Of a stretch of DNA of 16,116 bases, positions 7,007 through 15,042 are shown in pieces (the stretch's first letter is position 1; each line of letters begins with the position of its first letter). The notes below the pieces were generated by a model. That model saw only the letters and a program-made list of their open reading frames with translations. It searched no databases and was not told the origin of the DNA. The translations under genes were made by a program, and so were the position numbers. Source of the DNA: Helicobacteraceae bacterium (GTDB lineage: Bacteria > Campylobacterota > Campylobacteria > Campylobacterales > SZUA-545); NCBI GenBank assembly GCA_031273735.1, contig JAISRI010000091.1, positions 1 to 16,116 of the forward strand. Reading direction: 5' to 3'.

Positions 7007-8450
7007 CGTTTTGATCGTTGGAAGCGGCGCGGCGGCTTTGGCGGCGGCGCGGTTTCTGCCAAAAAATATGCGCGTTTTGATCGCGTCGAAGTCGGGCGAA
7101 AAATCGACCGCAAAACGCGGCGAAGGCGGTTCTAACAACACCGATTTAGCGCAGGGCGGGATCGCTTGTCCTATCGACGAAAACGATATAGAGAGCCATA
7201 TCGCCGAGACGATCAAAGCGGGCGCGGGGCGTTGCGACGAAAAAGCCGTTCGGACGTTGGTAACAAGAGGTTTTGAACTGATACGCGAACTTTGCGCTCT
7301 TGGCTTGCCGTTTGATCGCGACGAAAAAGGGAATTTGATCCGCGCAAAAGAGGCGGCGCATAGCAAAGCGCGGGTTTTGCAGGTTCGAGGCGATAATAGC
7401 GGCTTCTTTTTGCGTCTGTTTTTGCTCGATCAGGTAAGCGCGCTGCAACGTTGCGGCGCAATTATCGATCTTTTGATAGAGGGCGATCGCTGTTACGGCG
7501 CGACGTTTTTTGACGGCGAAAAGATAGAAAATATCTACGCAAACCGCGTGATAATCGCTAGCGGAGGGATCGGCGCGCTCTACGCCTCTACGACGAACCA
7601 GCCGCTGGTTTTGGGCGAATTGCAAGGAATCGCGGCTTTTCGCGGACTTAGCTTACAAGATATGCACTTTACGCAGTTTCACCCAACCGCGATCGATCGA
7701 AAAGATAGCGTTCAAAAACCGCTTTTAAGCGAGGCTTTGCGCGGAGCGGGCGCGACGATTATCGACGATCGAAACCGCAAGTTTTTAAAGGACTTCGGCG
7801 AAAACGAGTTAAGCCCGCGCGATCGTCTTTCCCGCGCCATTTTTGCGCATATTCAATCGGGGCGCAAGGTATTTTTGGATCTAAGCGCGATCGAACCTAG
7901 CCTATTTCGTAGCCGTTTTGAAAGCGCCGATCGTCTCGCGGCGAAATACGGACTAAAACCGCCAATTTCGCCCGCGTTTCACTACTCGATGGGCGGGATC
8001 GCCGTCGATTCTAACGCTAGGGTTTTAGGCGTTAAAGGGCTTTACGCAATTGGCGAAGTCGCTTCAAGCGGCGTTCACGGCGCGAATCGCTTGGCGAGCA
8101 ACAGTTTATTAGAAGCGCTAGTATTCGCTAAGATCGCGGCGGAAAATATAGAGAGCGACTTTAGCGCGAACGGGGATATAAAGATCGAGTCTATCATCGC
8201 GGCGGCATTAAACGGTAAGGACGATCCAACGGCGTTGGAAACGATAAGACAAACGCTTTGGAATCGTTTTGGCGTCGTTAGACAAAAAAGCGCTATGATT
8301 GAAGGCATAGCGATATTAGAATCCCTAAAAGAACGCGATCTAGGAGTATTAACGCGCCGATCGTTATTGACGGCAAAAACAATCGCAAATTGCGCGATTG
8401 CCGAAACGCAAAACGTCGGCGCTCATTACGTTAAAAAGGAAGCCGATTGA
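6996..8450 (+). CDS. nadB: L-aspartate oxidase
   Basis: The 484-aa flavoprotein begins with the FAD dinucleotide motif VLIVGSGAAALAAA. It shows DLAQGGIA, LQDMHFTQFHPTAI, FHYSMGGI and GLYAIGEVASSGVHGANRLASNSLLE, the signature run of NadB within the succinate dehydrogenase/fumarate reductase flavoprotein superfamily. It oxidises L-aspartate to iminoaspartate, the first step of de novo NAD synthesis, in the cytoplasm. The segment between the FAD motif and AQGG (EKSTAKRGEGGSNNTD) looks slightly longer than usual. The ATG at 6996 is chosen because the FAD motif starts at once. It overlaps the lipoprotein gene by 11 bases and lacks a good ribosome binding site of its own, which suggests coupling. 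nadA and nadC are not in the window. Confidence 0.92.
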   Translation: MQTDVLIVGSGAAALAAARFLPKNMRVLIASKSGEKSTAKRGEGGSNNTDLAQGGIACPIDENDIESHIAETIKAGAGRCDEKAVRTLVTRGFELIRELCALGLPFDRDEKGNLIRAKEAAHSKARVLQVRGDNSGFFLRLFLLDQVSALQRCGAIIDLLIEGDRCYGATFFDGEKIENIYANRVIIASGGIGALYASTTNQPLVLGELQGIAAFRGLSLQDMHFTQFHPTAIDRKDSVQKPLLSEALRGAGATIIDDRNRKFLKDFGENELSPRDRLSRAIFAHIQSGRKVFLDLSAIEPSLFRSRFESADRLAAKYGLKPPISPAFHYSMGGIAVDSNARVLGVKGLYAIGEVASSGVHGANRLASNSLLEALVFAKIAAENIESDFSANGDIKIESIIAAALNGKDDPTALETIRQTLWNRFGVVRQKSAMIEGIAILESLKERDLGVLTRRSLLTAKTIANCAIAETQNVGAHYVKKEAD

Positions 8451-9982
8451 AGCAAACGCCAATTTTAATTTTGGATTTTGGATCGCAATATACGCAACTG
8501 ATCGCAAGGCGCGTCAGAGAAGCGCATATCTATTGCGAAATAATCCCGTTTTCAACGCCTATCGACGCGATCAAAGCGCGCAATCCGCAGGGCATAATTC
8601 TAAGCGGAGGACCCGCAAGCGTTTACGACAAAGAGGCGTATTTAATCGATCGATCGATTTTCGATCTTAATATCCCCATTTTGGGCGTTTGCTACGGAAT
8701 GCAGCTAATAGCGCGTTTGCTTGGCGGCGAAGTGTTAAGATCGCCCGCAAGCGAATATGGAAAAGCGCAGATTATCGCGGGAGATTCGCCGCTCTTTGCA
8801 GATACGCCAAAAGAGCAGATCGTATGGATGAGCCACGCCGATCGCGTTACGCGCCTTCCCGAAGGATTTGTCGGTATCGCGCAAACGCAAAACGCCCCTT
8901 TTGCGGCGATCGCAAACGAAAAAAAGCGCATATACGCTTTGCAGTTTCACCCCGAAGTGGCGCATACGGTTTATGGCGCGAAAATATTAAGCGCTTTCGC
9001 GATCAAGATTTGCGGAGTAACGCCGAATTGGTCTATGCGATCTTTTGCGCAAACGCAGATAGAAACCATCAGAGCGAAAGTTGGCGATCGCAAGGTTCTG
9101 TGCGCTTTATCGGGCGGCGTGGATAGCTCGGTCGTAGCGGCGCTGTTGTATCGCGCGATCGGCGAGGGGCTTATCCCCGTTTTTGTCGATAACGGGCTTT
9201 TGCGCTTAAACGAGGCAGAACGAACGCAAGAGGTTTTCAAAGAGCGCTTAAAAGTTCCGCTAATTGTGCTAGATTCAAGCGATATATTTTTAAGCCGTCT
9301 GCGCGGCGTTCGCGATCCTGAACAAAAACGCAAAATTATCGGGCATACGTTTATAGAGGTTTTTGAAAACGAAGCAAAAAAACATAACGATATTGCGTTT
9401 TTGGCGCAAGGCACGCTCTATCCCGACGTGATCGAATCGGTAAGCGTAAAGGGTCCTTCTAAAACCATAAAAAGCCATCACAACGTAGGCGGTTTGCCCG
9501 ATTCTATGAAGTTTGAGTTGATCGAGCCTTTGCGCGAGCTTTTCAAAGACGAGGTTAGAGAGCTAGGTTTGGAGCTTGGTTTGCCTGAAGAGGCGATATA
9601 TCGCCACCCTTTTCCAGGGCCGGGCTTGGCGGTTAGAATTATGGGCGAGATTGACGATCAAAGCCTTGATCTGTTGCGCAAAGCCGACGCGATTTTGCTT
9701 GAGGAGCTGAAAAAAAGCGGCGATTACCGCAAAGTTTGGCAGGCGTTTTGCGTTCTCTTAAACGTGCGGAGCGTGGGCGTGATGGGCGATAACCGCACCT
9801 ATGATAACGCGGTCGCGATCCGCGCCGTAGAGAGCGCCGACGCAATGACCGCCTCGTTTGCGAGGTTGCCTTACGAGCTATTGGAGACGGTTAGCGGCAG
9901 GATTATCAACGAGGTCGCAGGTATTAATCGCGTCGTCTATGATATTAGCTCCAAACCGCCCGCCACAATCGAATGGGAGTGA
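8447..9982 (+). CDS. guaA: GMP synthase (glutamine-hydrolysing)
   Basis: The 511-aa protein has both GuaA halves. The class I glutamine amidotransferase half carries ILDFGSQYTQLIARRVRE, catalytic Cys82 in GVCYGMQ, and His168 and Glu170 in QFHPEV. The ATP pyrophosphatase half carries the P-loop LSGGVDSS (221-228). The C-terminal dimerisation domain includes RHPFPGPGLAVR and ends in the conserved KPPATIEWE. It converts XMP to GMP using glutamine and ATP. The start is TTG at 8447, overlapping the nadB stop (TTGA) and preceded by AAAAAGGA at 8434-8441 at good spacing. The N-terminus aligns exactly with the family from this codon. Confidence 0.96.
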   Translation: MKQTPILILDFGSQYTQLIARRVREAHIYCEIIPFSTPIDAIKARNPQGIILSGGPASVYDKEAYLIDRSIFDLNIPILGVCYGMQLIARLLGGEVLRSPASEYGKAQIIAGDSPLFADTPKEQIVWMSHADRVTRLPEGFVGIAQTQNAPFAAIANEKKRIYALQFHPEVAHTVYGAKILSAFAIKICGVTPNWSMRSFAQTQIETIRAKVGDRKVLCALSGGVDSSVVAALLYRAIGEGLIPVFVDNGLLRLNEAERTQEVFKERLKVPLIVLDSSDIFLSRLRGVRDPEQKRKIIGHTFIEVFENEAKKHNDIAFLAQGTLYPDVIESVSVKGPSKTIKSHHNVGGLPDSMKFELIEPLRELFKDEVRELGLELGLPEEAIYRHPFPGPGLAVRIMGEIDDQSLDLLRKADAILLEELKKSGDYRKVWQAFCVLLNVRSVGVMGDNRTYDNAVAIRAVESADAMTASFARLPYELLETVSGRIINEVAGINRVVYDISSKPPATIEWE

Positions 9983-10019
9983 TTTTACAATCAAGCCTAA
10001 AACCCAATTAAGGATCGAA

Positions 10020-10676
10020 TTGAGCGCTACGGAAACTAAACGCCGCGTCGTGTCGTTGGGGTTGGAAGCTGGATCGGACGCGGAAGATACGATCTATCTA
10101 AGCGCGATCGAAACGGTTTTTTTAGAAACCGCGATCGATTTAAGCGGTTTTGACGCGGTTATCTTGACCTCAAAGCGGGCGCTAAAAGCTATCGATCGAA
10201 TCGATCCGTCGTGGAAAAAGCTAAAAACTTTTACGATCGGCGCGGCGACCTCTAAGATAGTTTGCGATCTTGGCGGCGCGGTATTTTATCAATCGGACGA
10301 ACAAAACGCCGATAGATTTGCGGAAAAGATCGCGCAAAGTTTTGGCGCTTTGCGGTTTTTCTACCCTCGCGCCCGCGTCGTTTCTGGCGATTTGGAGGGG
10401 ATTTTAAGGCGTTCAAACGTTTTTTTTCAAAGCGCGATCCTCTACGAAACGCGCCCAAAAGCTATCGATCTAAGCAAAATACCGGCAAACGCCGCGATCG
10501 TATTTAGCTCGCCTAGCGTCGTCGATAGCTTCTTTTCGCAAATAATATGGCAAGAGGGTTGGGCGGCGGTCGCGATAGGTAAAAGAACCGCGAAGGCGTT
10601 GGAGCGATACGCCTCGTATACAATCAGCCCCAAAGCCGATCTATTAAGCGCTATCGATCTAGCTCGATCGCTTTAA
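10020..10676 (+). CDS. hemD: Uroporphyrinogen-III synthase
   Basis: The 218-aa product shows the weakly conserved HemD pattern: FDAVILTSKRALKAID near residue 45, a central KTFTIGAATSKIV, RFFYPRARVVSGDL, AIVFSSPSVVDSFF and AVAIGKRTAKAL. The enzyme closes hydroxymethylbilane to uroporphyrinogen III in haem synthesis. The open frame continues upstream into guaA, but the TTG at 10020 has TAAGGA (10009-10014) five bases before it, so I take that as the start, 37 bases after the guaA stop. No ATG is available nearby; a GTG and two TTG codons a little downstream (10050-10064) are less well served. It is the last gene of the nadB-guaA-hemD cluster and converges on glmM. Confidence 0.8.
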   Translation: MSATETKRRVVSLGLEAGSDAEDTIYLSAIETVFLETAIDLSGFDAVILTSKRALKAIDRIDPSWKKLKTFTIGAATSKIVCDLGGAVFYQSDEQNADRFAEKIAQSFGALRFFYPRARVVSGDLEGILRRSNVFFQSAILYETRPKAIDLSKIPANAAIVFSSPSVVDSFFSQIIWQEGWAAVAIGKRTAKALERYASYTISPKADLLSAIDLARSL

Positions 10677-10699
10677 AAACCTATCAAATAAATGCCGCT

Positions 10700-10724
10700 C
10701 TAAAGCGCTAAAAACGCGGTTTAG
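10700..10724. terminator. Imperfect hairpin between hemD and glmM
   Basis: CTAAAGCG (10700-10707) can pair with CGCGGTTTAG (10715-10724) with one bulge, in the 55-base convergent gap between the hemD and glmM stops. It lies where a shared terminator is expected, but the stem is short and the flanking T runs are weak. Confidence 0.3.
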
Positions 10725-10731
10725 TTCGAGC

Positions 10732-12069
10732 TTACGCAAACGCCTTTTTCAGCAACGTTTCTAGCGTCAAATATCTAGCGTTCAGTTCGTTTTTGTCCGC
10801 GCCCTCTAATAAAATGCGCAATTTCATCTCCGTCCCCGAATAGCGTATCAAGTGGCGAACGCCCGCTTTTTCAATCTCTTTTAGCAGATCAAAAAGCCCG
10901 TCGATTGAATCGAGGGGCTTTTTTTGCGCGACCTTGATCGCGCCCTGTTTTTGCGGAAACGGTTCGAATGGGTTAAAAACCTCGCTTGCCTTTTTGCCTT
11001 TTTTAAGCATTAGCGCGACGGCGTTTAACGCGCTAACAAGCCCGTCGCCCGTTTTGGCGTAATCGCTAAAGATAATATGTCCGCTCTGCTCCCCGCCAAA
11101 GTTTAGCCCTTTTTGTCGCATAAGATCCAGCACATTTTTATCGCCTACGGCGGATCGGTAGAGCTTTACGCCGTTATTATCGAGATACTCCTCTAACGCG
11201 CCGTTACTCATCGTCGTCGCCACGCATGCGTTTTTAGCCAAAACGCCGTCCTCTTTCAAAGAGATCGCGATCGCGCCTAGCAGTTTATCGCCGTCGATCT
11301 GCTCGCCGCTTTCATCGACGACAACCAACCGATCCGAATCGCCGTCTAGCGCGAAGCCAATATCCGCCCGCAATCGCTTGACCTCGCGTATTAGCCTTTG
11401 CGGATAGAGCGCGCCGCATTCGTCGTTGATATTTAGTCCGTTTGGCTCGTCGCCCAAAACGACAAGTTCCGCGCCAAGCTCGGCAAATACGATCGGCGCG
11501 ACCTTATACGCCGCCCCGTTCGCCGCGTCGATCACGATCCGCGTTCCGTGTAAGGTTAGATTGCGCGGGAAGGAGTTTTTGATATGGACGATATAGCGTC
11601 CGATTACGTCGTCGATTCGCTTTGACGATCCGATACTTGCGCCCGTCTGCTGCGCGGCGTTAATCGCTTTTTCGTCGGCGTAGATCGCTTCGATCGCCTC
11701 CTCTTGCTCGACGTTTAATTTATTGCCGTCGCGATCAAAAAACTTGATTCCGTTATCCTCAAAAGGGTTGTGCGACGCGCTGATCATCACGCCCGCGTCG
11801 CAACGCATATCCGCCGTCAAAAAGGCGATCGCGGGCGTGGGCATAGGACCTATCTGAACGACGTTATAGCCAGCCGCCGTCAATCCCGCCACAAGCGCGT
11901 TTTCGATCATATAACCGCTTTTGCGCGTGTCTTTGCCGACGAGTATCTTATTTGCGCGGGAGCTTTTGCGAAAGTGAATCCCAGCCGCCACGCCTAGACG
12001 GCTCACCACAAACGGCGTGAGTTTCTCGCCCGCCAAACCTCTTACCCCGTCCGTCCCGAAAAGCTCCAT
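10732..12069 (-). CDS. glmM: Phosphoglucosamine mutase
   Basis: The 445-aa protein has all the marks of GlmM: the N-terminal MELFGTDGVRGLAG, the phosphoserine loop ISASHNPFEDNGIKFF with catalytic Ser99, the metal-binding loop DGDSDR (242-247), the sugar-binding GEQSGH, and the C-terminal phosphate-binding RYSGTEMKLRI. It converts glucosamine 6-phosphate to glucosamine 1-phosphate on the route to UDP-GlcNAc for peptidoglycan and lipopolysaccharide. The ATG at 12069 gives the canonical N-terminus. It is transcribed away from rpsT across a 191-base gap. glmM near rpsT-prfA is an arrangement I associate with Campylobacterota. Confidence 0.96.
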   Translation of the reverse strand: MELFGTDGVRGLAGEKLTPFVVSRLGVAAGIHFRKSSRANKILVGKDTRKSGYMIENALVAGLTAAGYNVVQIGPMPTPAIAFLTADMRCDAGVMISASHNPFEDNGIKFFDRDGNKLNVEQEEAIEAIYADEKAINAAQQTGASIGSSKRIDDVIGRYIVHIKNSFPRNLTLHGTRIVIDAANGAAYKVAPIVFAELGAELVVLGDEPNGLNINDECGALYPQRLIREVKRLRADIGFALDGDSDRLVVVDESGEQIDGDKLLGAIAISLKEDGVLAKNACVATTMSNGALEEYLDNNGVKLYRSAVGDKNVLDLMRQKGLNFGGEQSGHIIFSDYAKTGDGLVSALNAVALMLKKGKKASEVFNPFEPFPQKQGAIKVAQKKPLDSIDGLFDLLKEIEKAGVRHLIRYSGTEMKLRILLEGADKNELNARYLTLETLLKKAFA

Positions 12070-12186
12070 ATCGATCCTTGTTAGAAAACTTAATTTTAAC
12101 TAAGGGCGCATTAACAAGTTGTTCCGCGCGTTCAAAGAGCGAATAACGTTTTGCTTTCGAGAAGGCGATTTCAATCCTTAATCTAG

Positions 12187-12193
12187 TATAAAA
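12187..12193 (+). promoter_or_regulatory. Promoter -10 region of rpsT-prfA
   Basis: TATAAAA in the context TCTAGTATAAAATTG lies 68 bases before the rpsT ATG in the 191-base gap between glmM and rpsT, leaving a leader of about 55 bases. The leader contains AAGGA just upstream of the ATG. S20 is autoregulated through its mRNA leader in other bacteria; I see no specific regulatory structure here. The rest of the gap shows nothing definite. Confidence 0.5.
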
Positions 12194-12260
12194 TTGATTT
12201 TCGTTTAAGGTTAGAAAGGCTATTATTCCAAACGAATTTTACCGTCAACAAGGATACAAA

Positions 12261-12515
12261 ATGGCAAACCACAAATCAAGCGAAAAGCGCTATCGCCAGA
12301 CGATCAAGCGCGAAGAACGCAACCGCTACTACCGCACCCGCGTTAAAAACGTCGTTAAAGCCGTAACGAGCGCGAAGGGCAAAGAGGAGGCAAACGAGGC
12401 TTTCAAGAAAGCAAACCGCTATCTGCACTCGATGGTTTCAAAAGGTATTTTGAAAAAAAACACGGCGGCGCGAAAAGTCAGCCGTTTAGCCGCATTTATC
12501 GCTAAGATCGCCTAG
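12261..12515 (+). CDS. rpsT: 30S ribosomal protein S20
   Basis: The 84-aa, strongly basic, helical protein begins MANHKSSEKRYRQTIKREER, the classic S20 N-terminus, and contains the conserved NRYLHSMVSKGILKKNTAAR. It binds the 5' domain and helix 44 of 16S rRNA early in small-subunit assembly. The ATG at 12261 follows AAGGATACAAA. It is three bases upstream of the prfA TTG start, so the two are co-transcribed and probably translationally coupled. Confidence 0.97.
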   Translation: MANHKSSEKRYRQTIKREERNRYYRTRVKNVVKAVTSAKGKEEANEAFKKANRYLHSMVSKGILKKNTAARKVSRLAAFIAKIA

Positions 12516-12518
12516 ACT

Positions 12519-13577
12519 TTGCTCGCCGAACGTATCAAACCTTTTATCGCTAGGCGCGATCAGATAGCCGACGCGCTTGCCGATCCGCTTATTGGCTCCG
12601 ACGCGGTTAAAATGCGCGATCTGATGAAGGAGCAAGCCGCGATTGCGGATATTGCCCAAGCAAGCGAGGAGTATCTAAAAACGCTCGAGGCGATCGACGA
12701 AAACGATGCGCTTTTGGGCGACGCGGAGCTTGGCGATCTCGCCAAAGAGGAGCAGAAAACCTTAGAGGCGAAAAAAATCGCGCTGGAAGCCGAAATAAAA
12801 CGTCTTTTAATCCCAAGAGACCCAAACGACGGGCGCAATATCTTTTTAGAGATTCGCGCAGGAACAGGCGGCGACGAAGCGGGATTATTCGCGGCGGATC
12901 TCTTTAAGCTCTATTGCCGTTACGCCGATTTGCGCGGCTGGAAGGTCGAGCTAATATCGGCGAGCGAAAACGATCGCGGCGGCTACAAAGAGGTTATTGC
13001 GTTGATCAAAGGCAAAGGCGTTTATAGCCGTTTGAAGTTTGAGGGCGGGACGCACCGCGTTCAAAGAGTTCCCGAAACCGAAGCGCAAGGGCGCATACAT
13101 ACCTCCGCCGTTACGGTGGCAATTTTGCCGGAAATCGACGACGTAGAAATCGAAATCAACCCAGCCGATCTGCGCGTGGACGTTTTTCGATCGGGCGGAC
13201 ACGGCGGGCAGTCGGTCAATACGACGGATTCCGCCGTAAGAATCACGCATATTCCCACTGGGATCAGCGTCTCTATGCAGGACGAAAAAAGTCAGCATAA
13301 AAACAAAGATAAGGCGATGAAAATTCTTAAAGCGCGGCTCTACGAAGCCGAGCAAGAAAAGCAAGCCGCCGCAGAGAGCGCAAACCGAAAACGGCAAGTT
13401 GGTAGCGGCGATCGAAGCGAAAGGATTCGCACCTATAATTTTCCGCAAAACCGCCTAACGGATCACAGAATCGGCTTAACGCTTTACCGCTTAGAGGAGA
13501 CTCTGCTTTCAGGCGATCTTGACGAAACAATCGACGCCTTGATTGCGCGTTCGCAAGCCGACGCTCTATTGGGCTAA
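12519..13577 (+). CDS. prfA: Peptide chain release factor 1
   Basis: The 352-aa class I release factor carries the catalytic loop SGGHGGQSVNTTDSAVR (GGQ at 229-231, whose Gln is normally methylated by PrmC). It has PET (185-187) at the place of the PxT stop-codon recognition motif of RF1. RF2 carries SPF there, so this is RF1, which reads UAA and UAG. AGTGGDEAGLFAADLF and the end of the switch segment (RIRTYNFPQNRLTDHRIG) are intact. The start is TTG at 12519, three bases after the rpsT stop and with only a weak ribosome binding site, so its translation probably depends on ribosomes leaving rpsT. The first residues LAERIKPFIARRDQI match the family, so no earlier start is needed. Confidence 0.95.
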   Translation: MLAERIKPFIARRDQIADALADPLIGSDAVKMRDLMKEQAAIADIAQASEEYLKTLEAIDENDALLGDAELGDLAKEEQKTLEAKKIALEAEIKRLLIPRDPNDGRNIFLEIRAGTGGDEAGLFAADLFKLYCRYADLRGWKVELISASENDRGGYKEVIALIKGKGVYSRLKFEGGTHRVQRVPETEAQGRIHTSAVTVAILPEIDDVEIEINPADLRVDVFRSGGHGGQSVNTTDSAVRITHIPTGISVSMQDEKSQHKNKDKAMKILKARLYEAEQEKQAAAESANRKRQVGSGDRSERIRTYNFPQNRLTDHRIGLTLYRLEETLLSGDLDETIDALIARSQADALLG

Positions 13578-13592
13578 ACGCTTCGCTTTCCC

Positions 13593-13692
13593 GTCATTCC
13601 AGCGCCCCTTCTAGTCATTACGCGAAGGATTAACGGCTAGGGAGCGCCTATCGCTCCGTCGTGGGAATGACTAAAGAGGGGGCTGGAATGAC
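13593..13692. repeat. Inverted-repeat element (MITE/REP-like), about 100 bp
   Basis: Perfect terminal inverted repeats GTCATTCCAGC (13593-13603) and GCTGGAATGAC (13682-13692) bound the element. Matching continues imperfectly inward (CCCC/GGGG, then TCATT/AATGA). A second perfect hairpin, GGAGCG-CCTAT-CGCTCC, sits at 13641-13657. It lies 16 bases after the prfA stop and could end that transcript. The GTCATTCC word recurs at the right end of the window. It has no coding capacity; short open frames across it are artefacts. Confidence 0.7.
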
Positions 13693-13774
13693 AAGAAACA
13701 TAAGAAACGCAAAAAACCCTCAAAAACTTTCGCAAAAATTTCTCGATTTAGGCGCTTTTTCAAATATTCTACGC

Positions 13775-13780
13775 TACAAT
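13775..13780 (+). promoter_or_regulatory. Promoter -10 box upstream of the (GA)21 ORF
   Basis: TACAAT in the context ATTCTACGCTACAATGACC follows a T- and A-rich stretch and lies 57 bases before the ATG at 13837. A strong ribosome binding site (AAAAAGGAG, 13822-13830) follows. This could be the promoter for the GA-repeat ORF and, by read-through, for the RNase H-like gene. Confidence 0.5.
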
Positions 13781-13836
13781 GACCGCCGTCAATTTGGTTC
13801 AAACGTCAAGTTTATCAGCTCAAAAAGGAGTTTCCT

Positions 13837-14199
<363 letters not shown>

Positions 14200-14269
14200 C
14201 GGCGTTCGATTGCGTAGCGATCGATTTCTCTCTTGCTTACGCAAGGATTTACTAAAAAAAGGAGCTCCA

Positions 14270-14680
14270 ATGAGCAAAATTCAAATATTTACAGACGGAA
14301 CTTGCAGTCCAAATCCGGGCGCGGGCGGTTGGTGCGCGATCGTTCGTTATGGCGATCGCGAGGATAAGATCATAAACGGCGGCGAAAACAATACGACAAA
14401 TAACCGTATGGAATTAAAACCCGTGATCGAGGCGCTAAAAACGCTAAAAGAGCCTAGCAAAGTCGAGCTTGTTTCGTATAGTCCCTATGTGGTGCGCGCT
14501 ATAGACGGAACATATGAAAACCTAAAGGAAAACCTCGATCTGTGGGCGGAATACGCAGAAGCGTCAAAAGGACATAAAGTTACGGCGCGTTATGTGGAAG
14601 AACATAGCGGACATCTTGAAAACGAAAGATGCCGCAAAATGGCAAACGCTCAAATCGAATTGCATAAAAGCTCGCTTTAG
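14270..14680 (+). CDS. rnhA: RNase HI-like protein lacking two catalytic acids
   Basis: The product has 136 aa; I take the ATG at 14270, preceded by AAAAAAAGGAG, over a longer frame from TTG at 14210. The fold signatures are unmistakable: IFTDGTCSPNPGAGGWCAI (Asp9), TTNNRMEL (Glu48) and EHSGHLENERC. RNase HI cuts the RNA of RNA:DNA hybrids with an Asp-Glu-Asp-Asp site. Here the third acid (E. coli Asp70, in TDSQYV) is Tyr70 in VSYSPYV. The fourth (E. coli Asp134, in NERCD) is Arg122 in NERCRKMA. The basic protrusion (handle) of the E. coli enzyme is also absent. Catalysis is therefore doubtful: Asp70 is essential in E. coli, Asp134 less so. It may be a hybrid-binding or regulatory relic, or a divergent enzyme. 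It follows the GA-repeat ORF by 70 bases. Confidence 0.75.
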   Translation: MSKIQIFTDGTCSPNPGAGGWCAIVRYGDREDKIINGGENNTTNNRMELKPVIEALKTLKEPSKVELVSYSPYVVRAIDGTYENLKENLDLWAEYAEASKGHKVTARYVEEHSGHLENERCRKMANAQIELHKSSL

Positions 14681-14759
14681 TTTAGGCTTAATTACGCGCG
14701 ATCGCTTGCCGATCGATTTCATTCGCGTTTTATACGCGATTAACATAAAGGATAAAAAA

Positions 14760-14983
14760 ATGAAATTAGTCAATTGGGCGGCTATCGCTCTAGAGTTTTA
14801 ACGGCGGTTATCGCTATAGCGGCGTTTTTCGCGTTTGCGGATAGCGCCCCGAAAAAAAATAGCGCCGTTGCTCAAGCCGATCAAGGCGTTGCGCCTACCG
14901 AAAAAGCGGTTTTGAAGAGGAGCTTAAGCGCTATAAAGAGGCGGTTGCACAAAAGAACGACGCGCTTGATCAAATTCTCCTAG
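14760..14983 (+). pseudogene. Broken 5' end of the TPR gene: start and signal peptide in two frames
   Basis: An ATG at 14760 after AAAGGAT begins MKLVNWAAIALEF, then stops at 14799-14801. In the next frame, without a good start of its own, lies a signal-peptide-like run, RVLTAVIAIAAFFAFADSAP, followed by KKNSAVAQADQGVAPTEKA. This frame closes at 14981-14983. The TPR gene's frame becomes sensible from about 14914 (EEELKRYKEAVAQKND). Joining the three pieces needs a one-base change between 14760 and about 14800 and another near the T4 run at 14910-14913 (a fifth T would give AVFEEELKRYKE). I infer an exported TPR protein broken by two frameshifts, or two sequencing errors. Confidence 0.5.
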
Positions 14984-15042
14984 GCGATCGGTCGCCAGAA
15001 ACGAGCGAGATTTCTATAAAGGCGGGCAAACGCAAGAATGAC

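Noticed and set aside
7146..7625. Long minus-strand open frame opposite nadB (159 codons)
   Set aside because: It is a shadow of nadB produced by GC-rich codon bias. The translation is low-complexity Arg/Ala and has no start signals.
9858..10019. N-terminal extension of hemD into guaA
   Set aside because: The extension reads guaA out of frame. TAAGGA directly before TTG at 10020 gives a better start and a normal HemD length.
12951..13448. Long minus-strand open frame opposite prfA (165 codons)
   Set aside because: It lies wholly inside the well-supported prfA gene and shows no domain or ribosome binding site.
14210..14269. Longer RNase H start at TTG 14210
   Set aside because: The ATG at 14270 has a strong ribosome binding site and aligns with the family N-terminus (MSKIQIFTDG).
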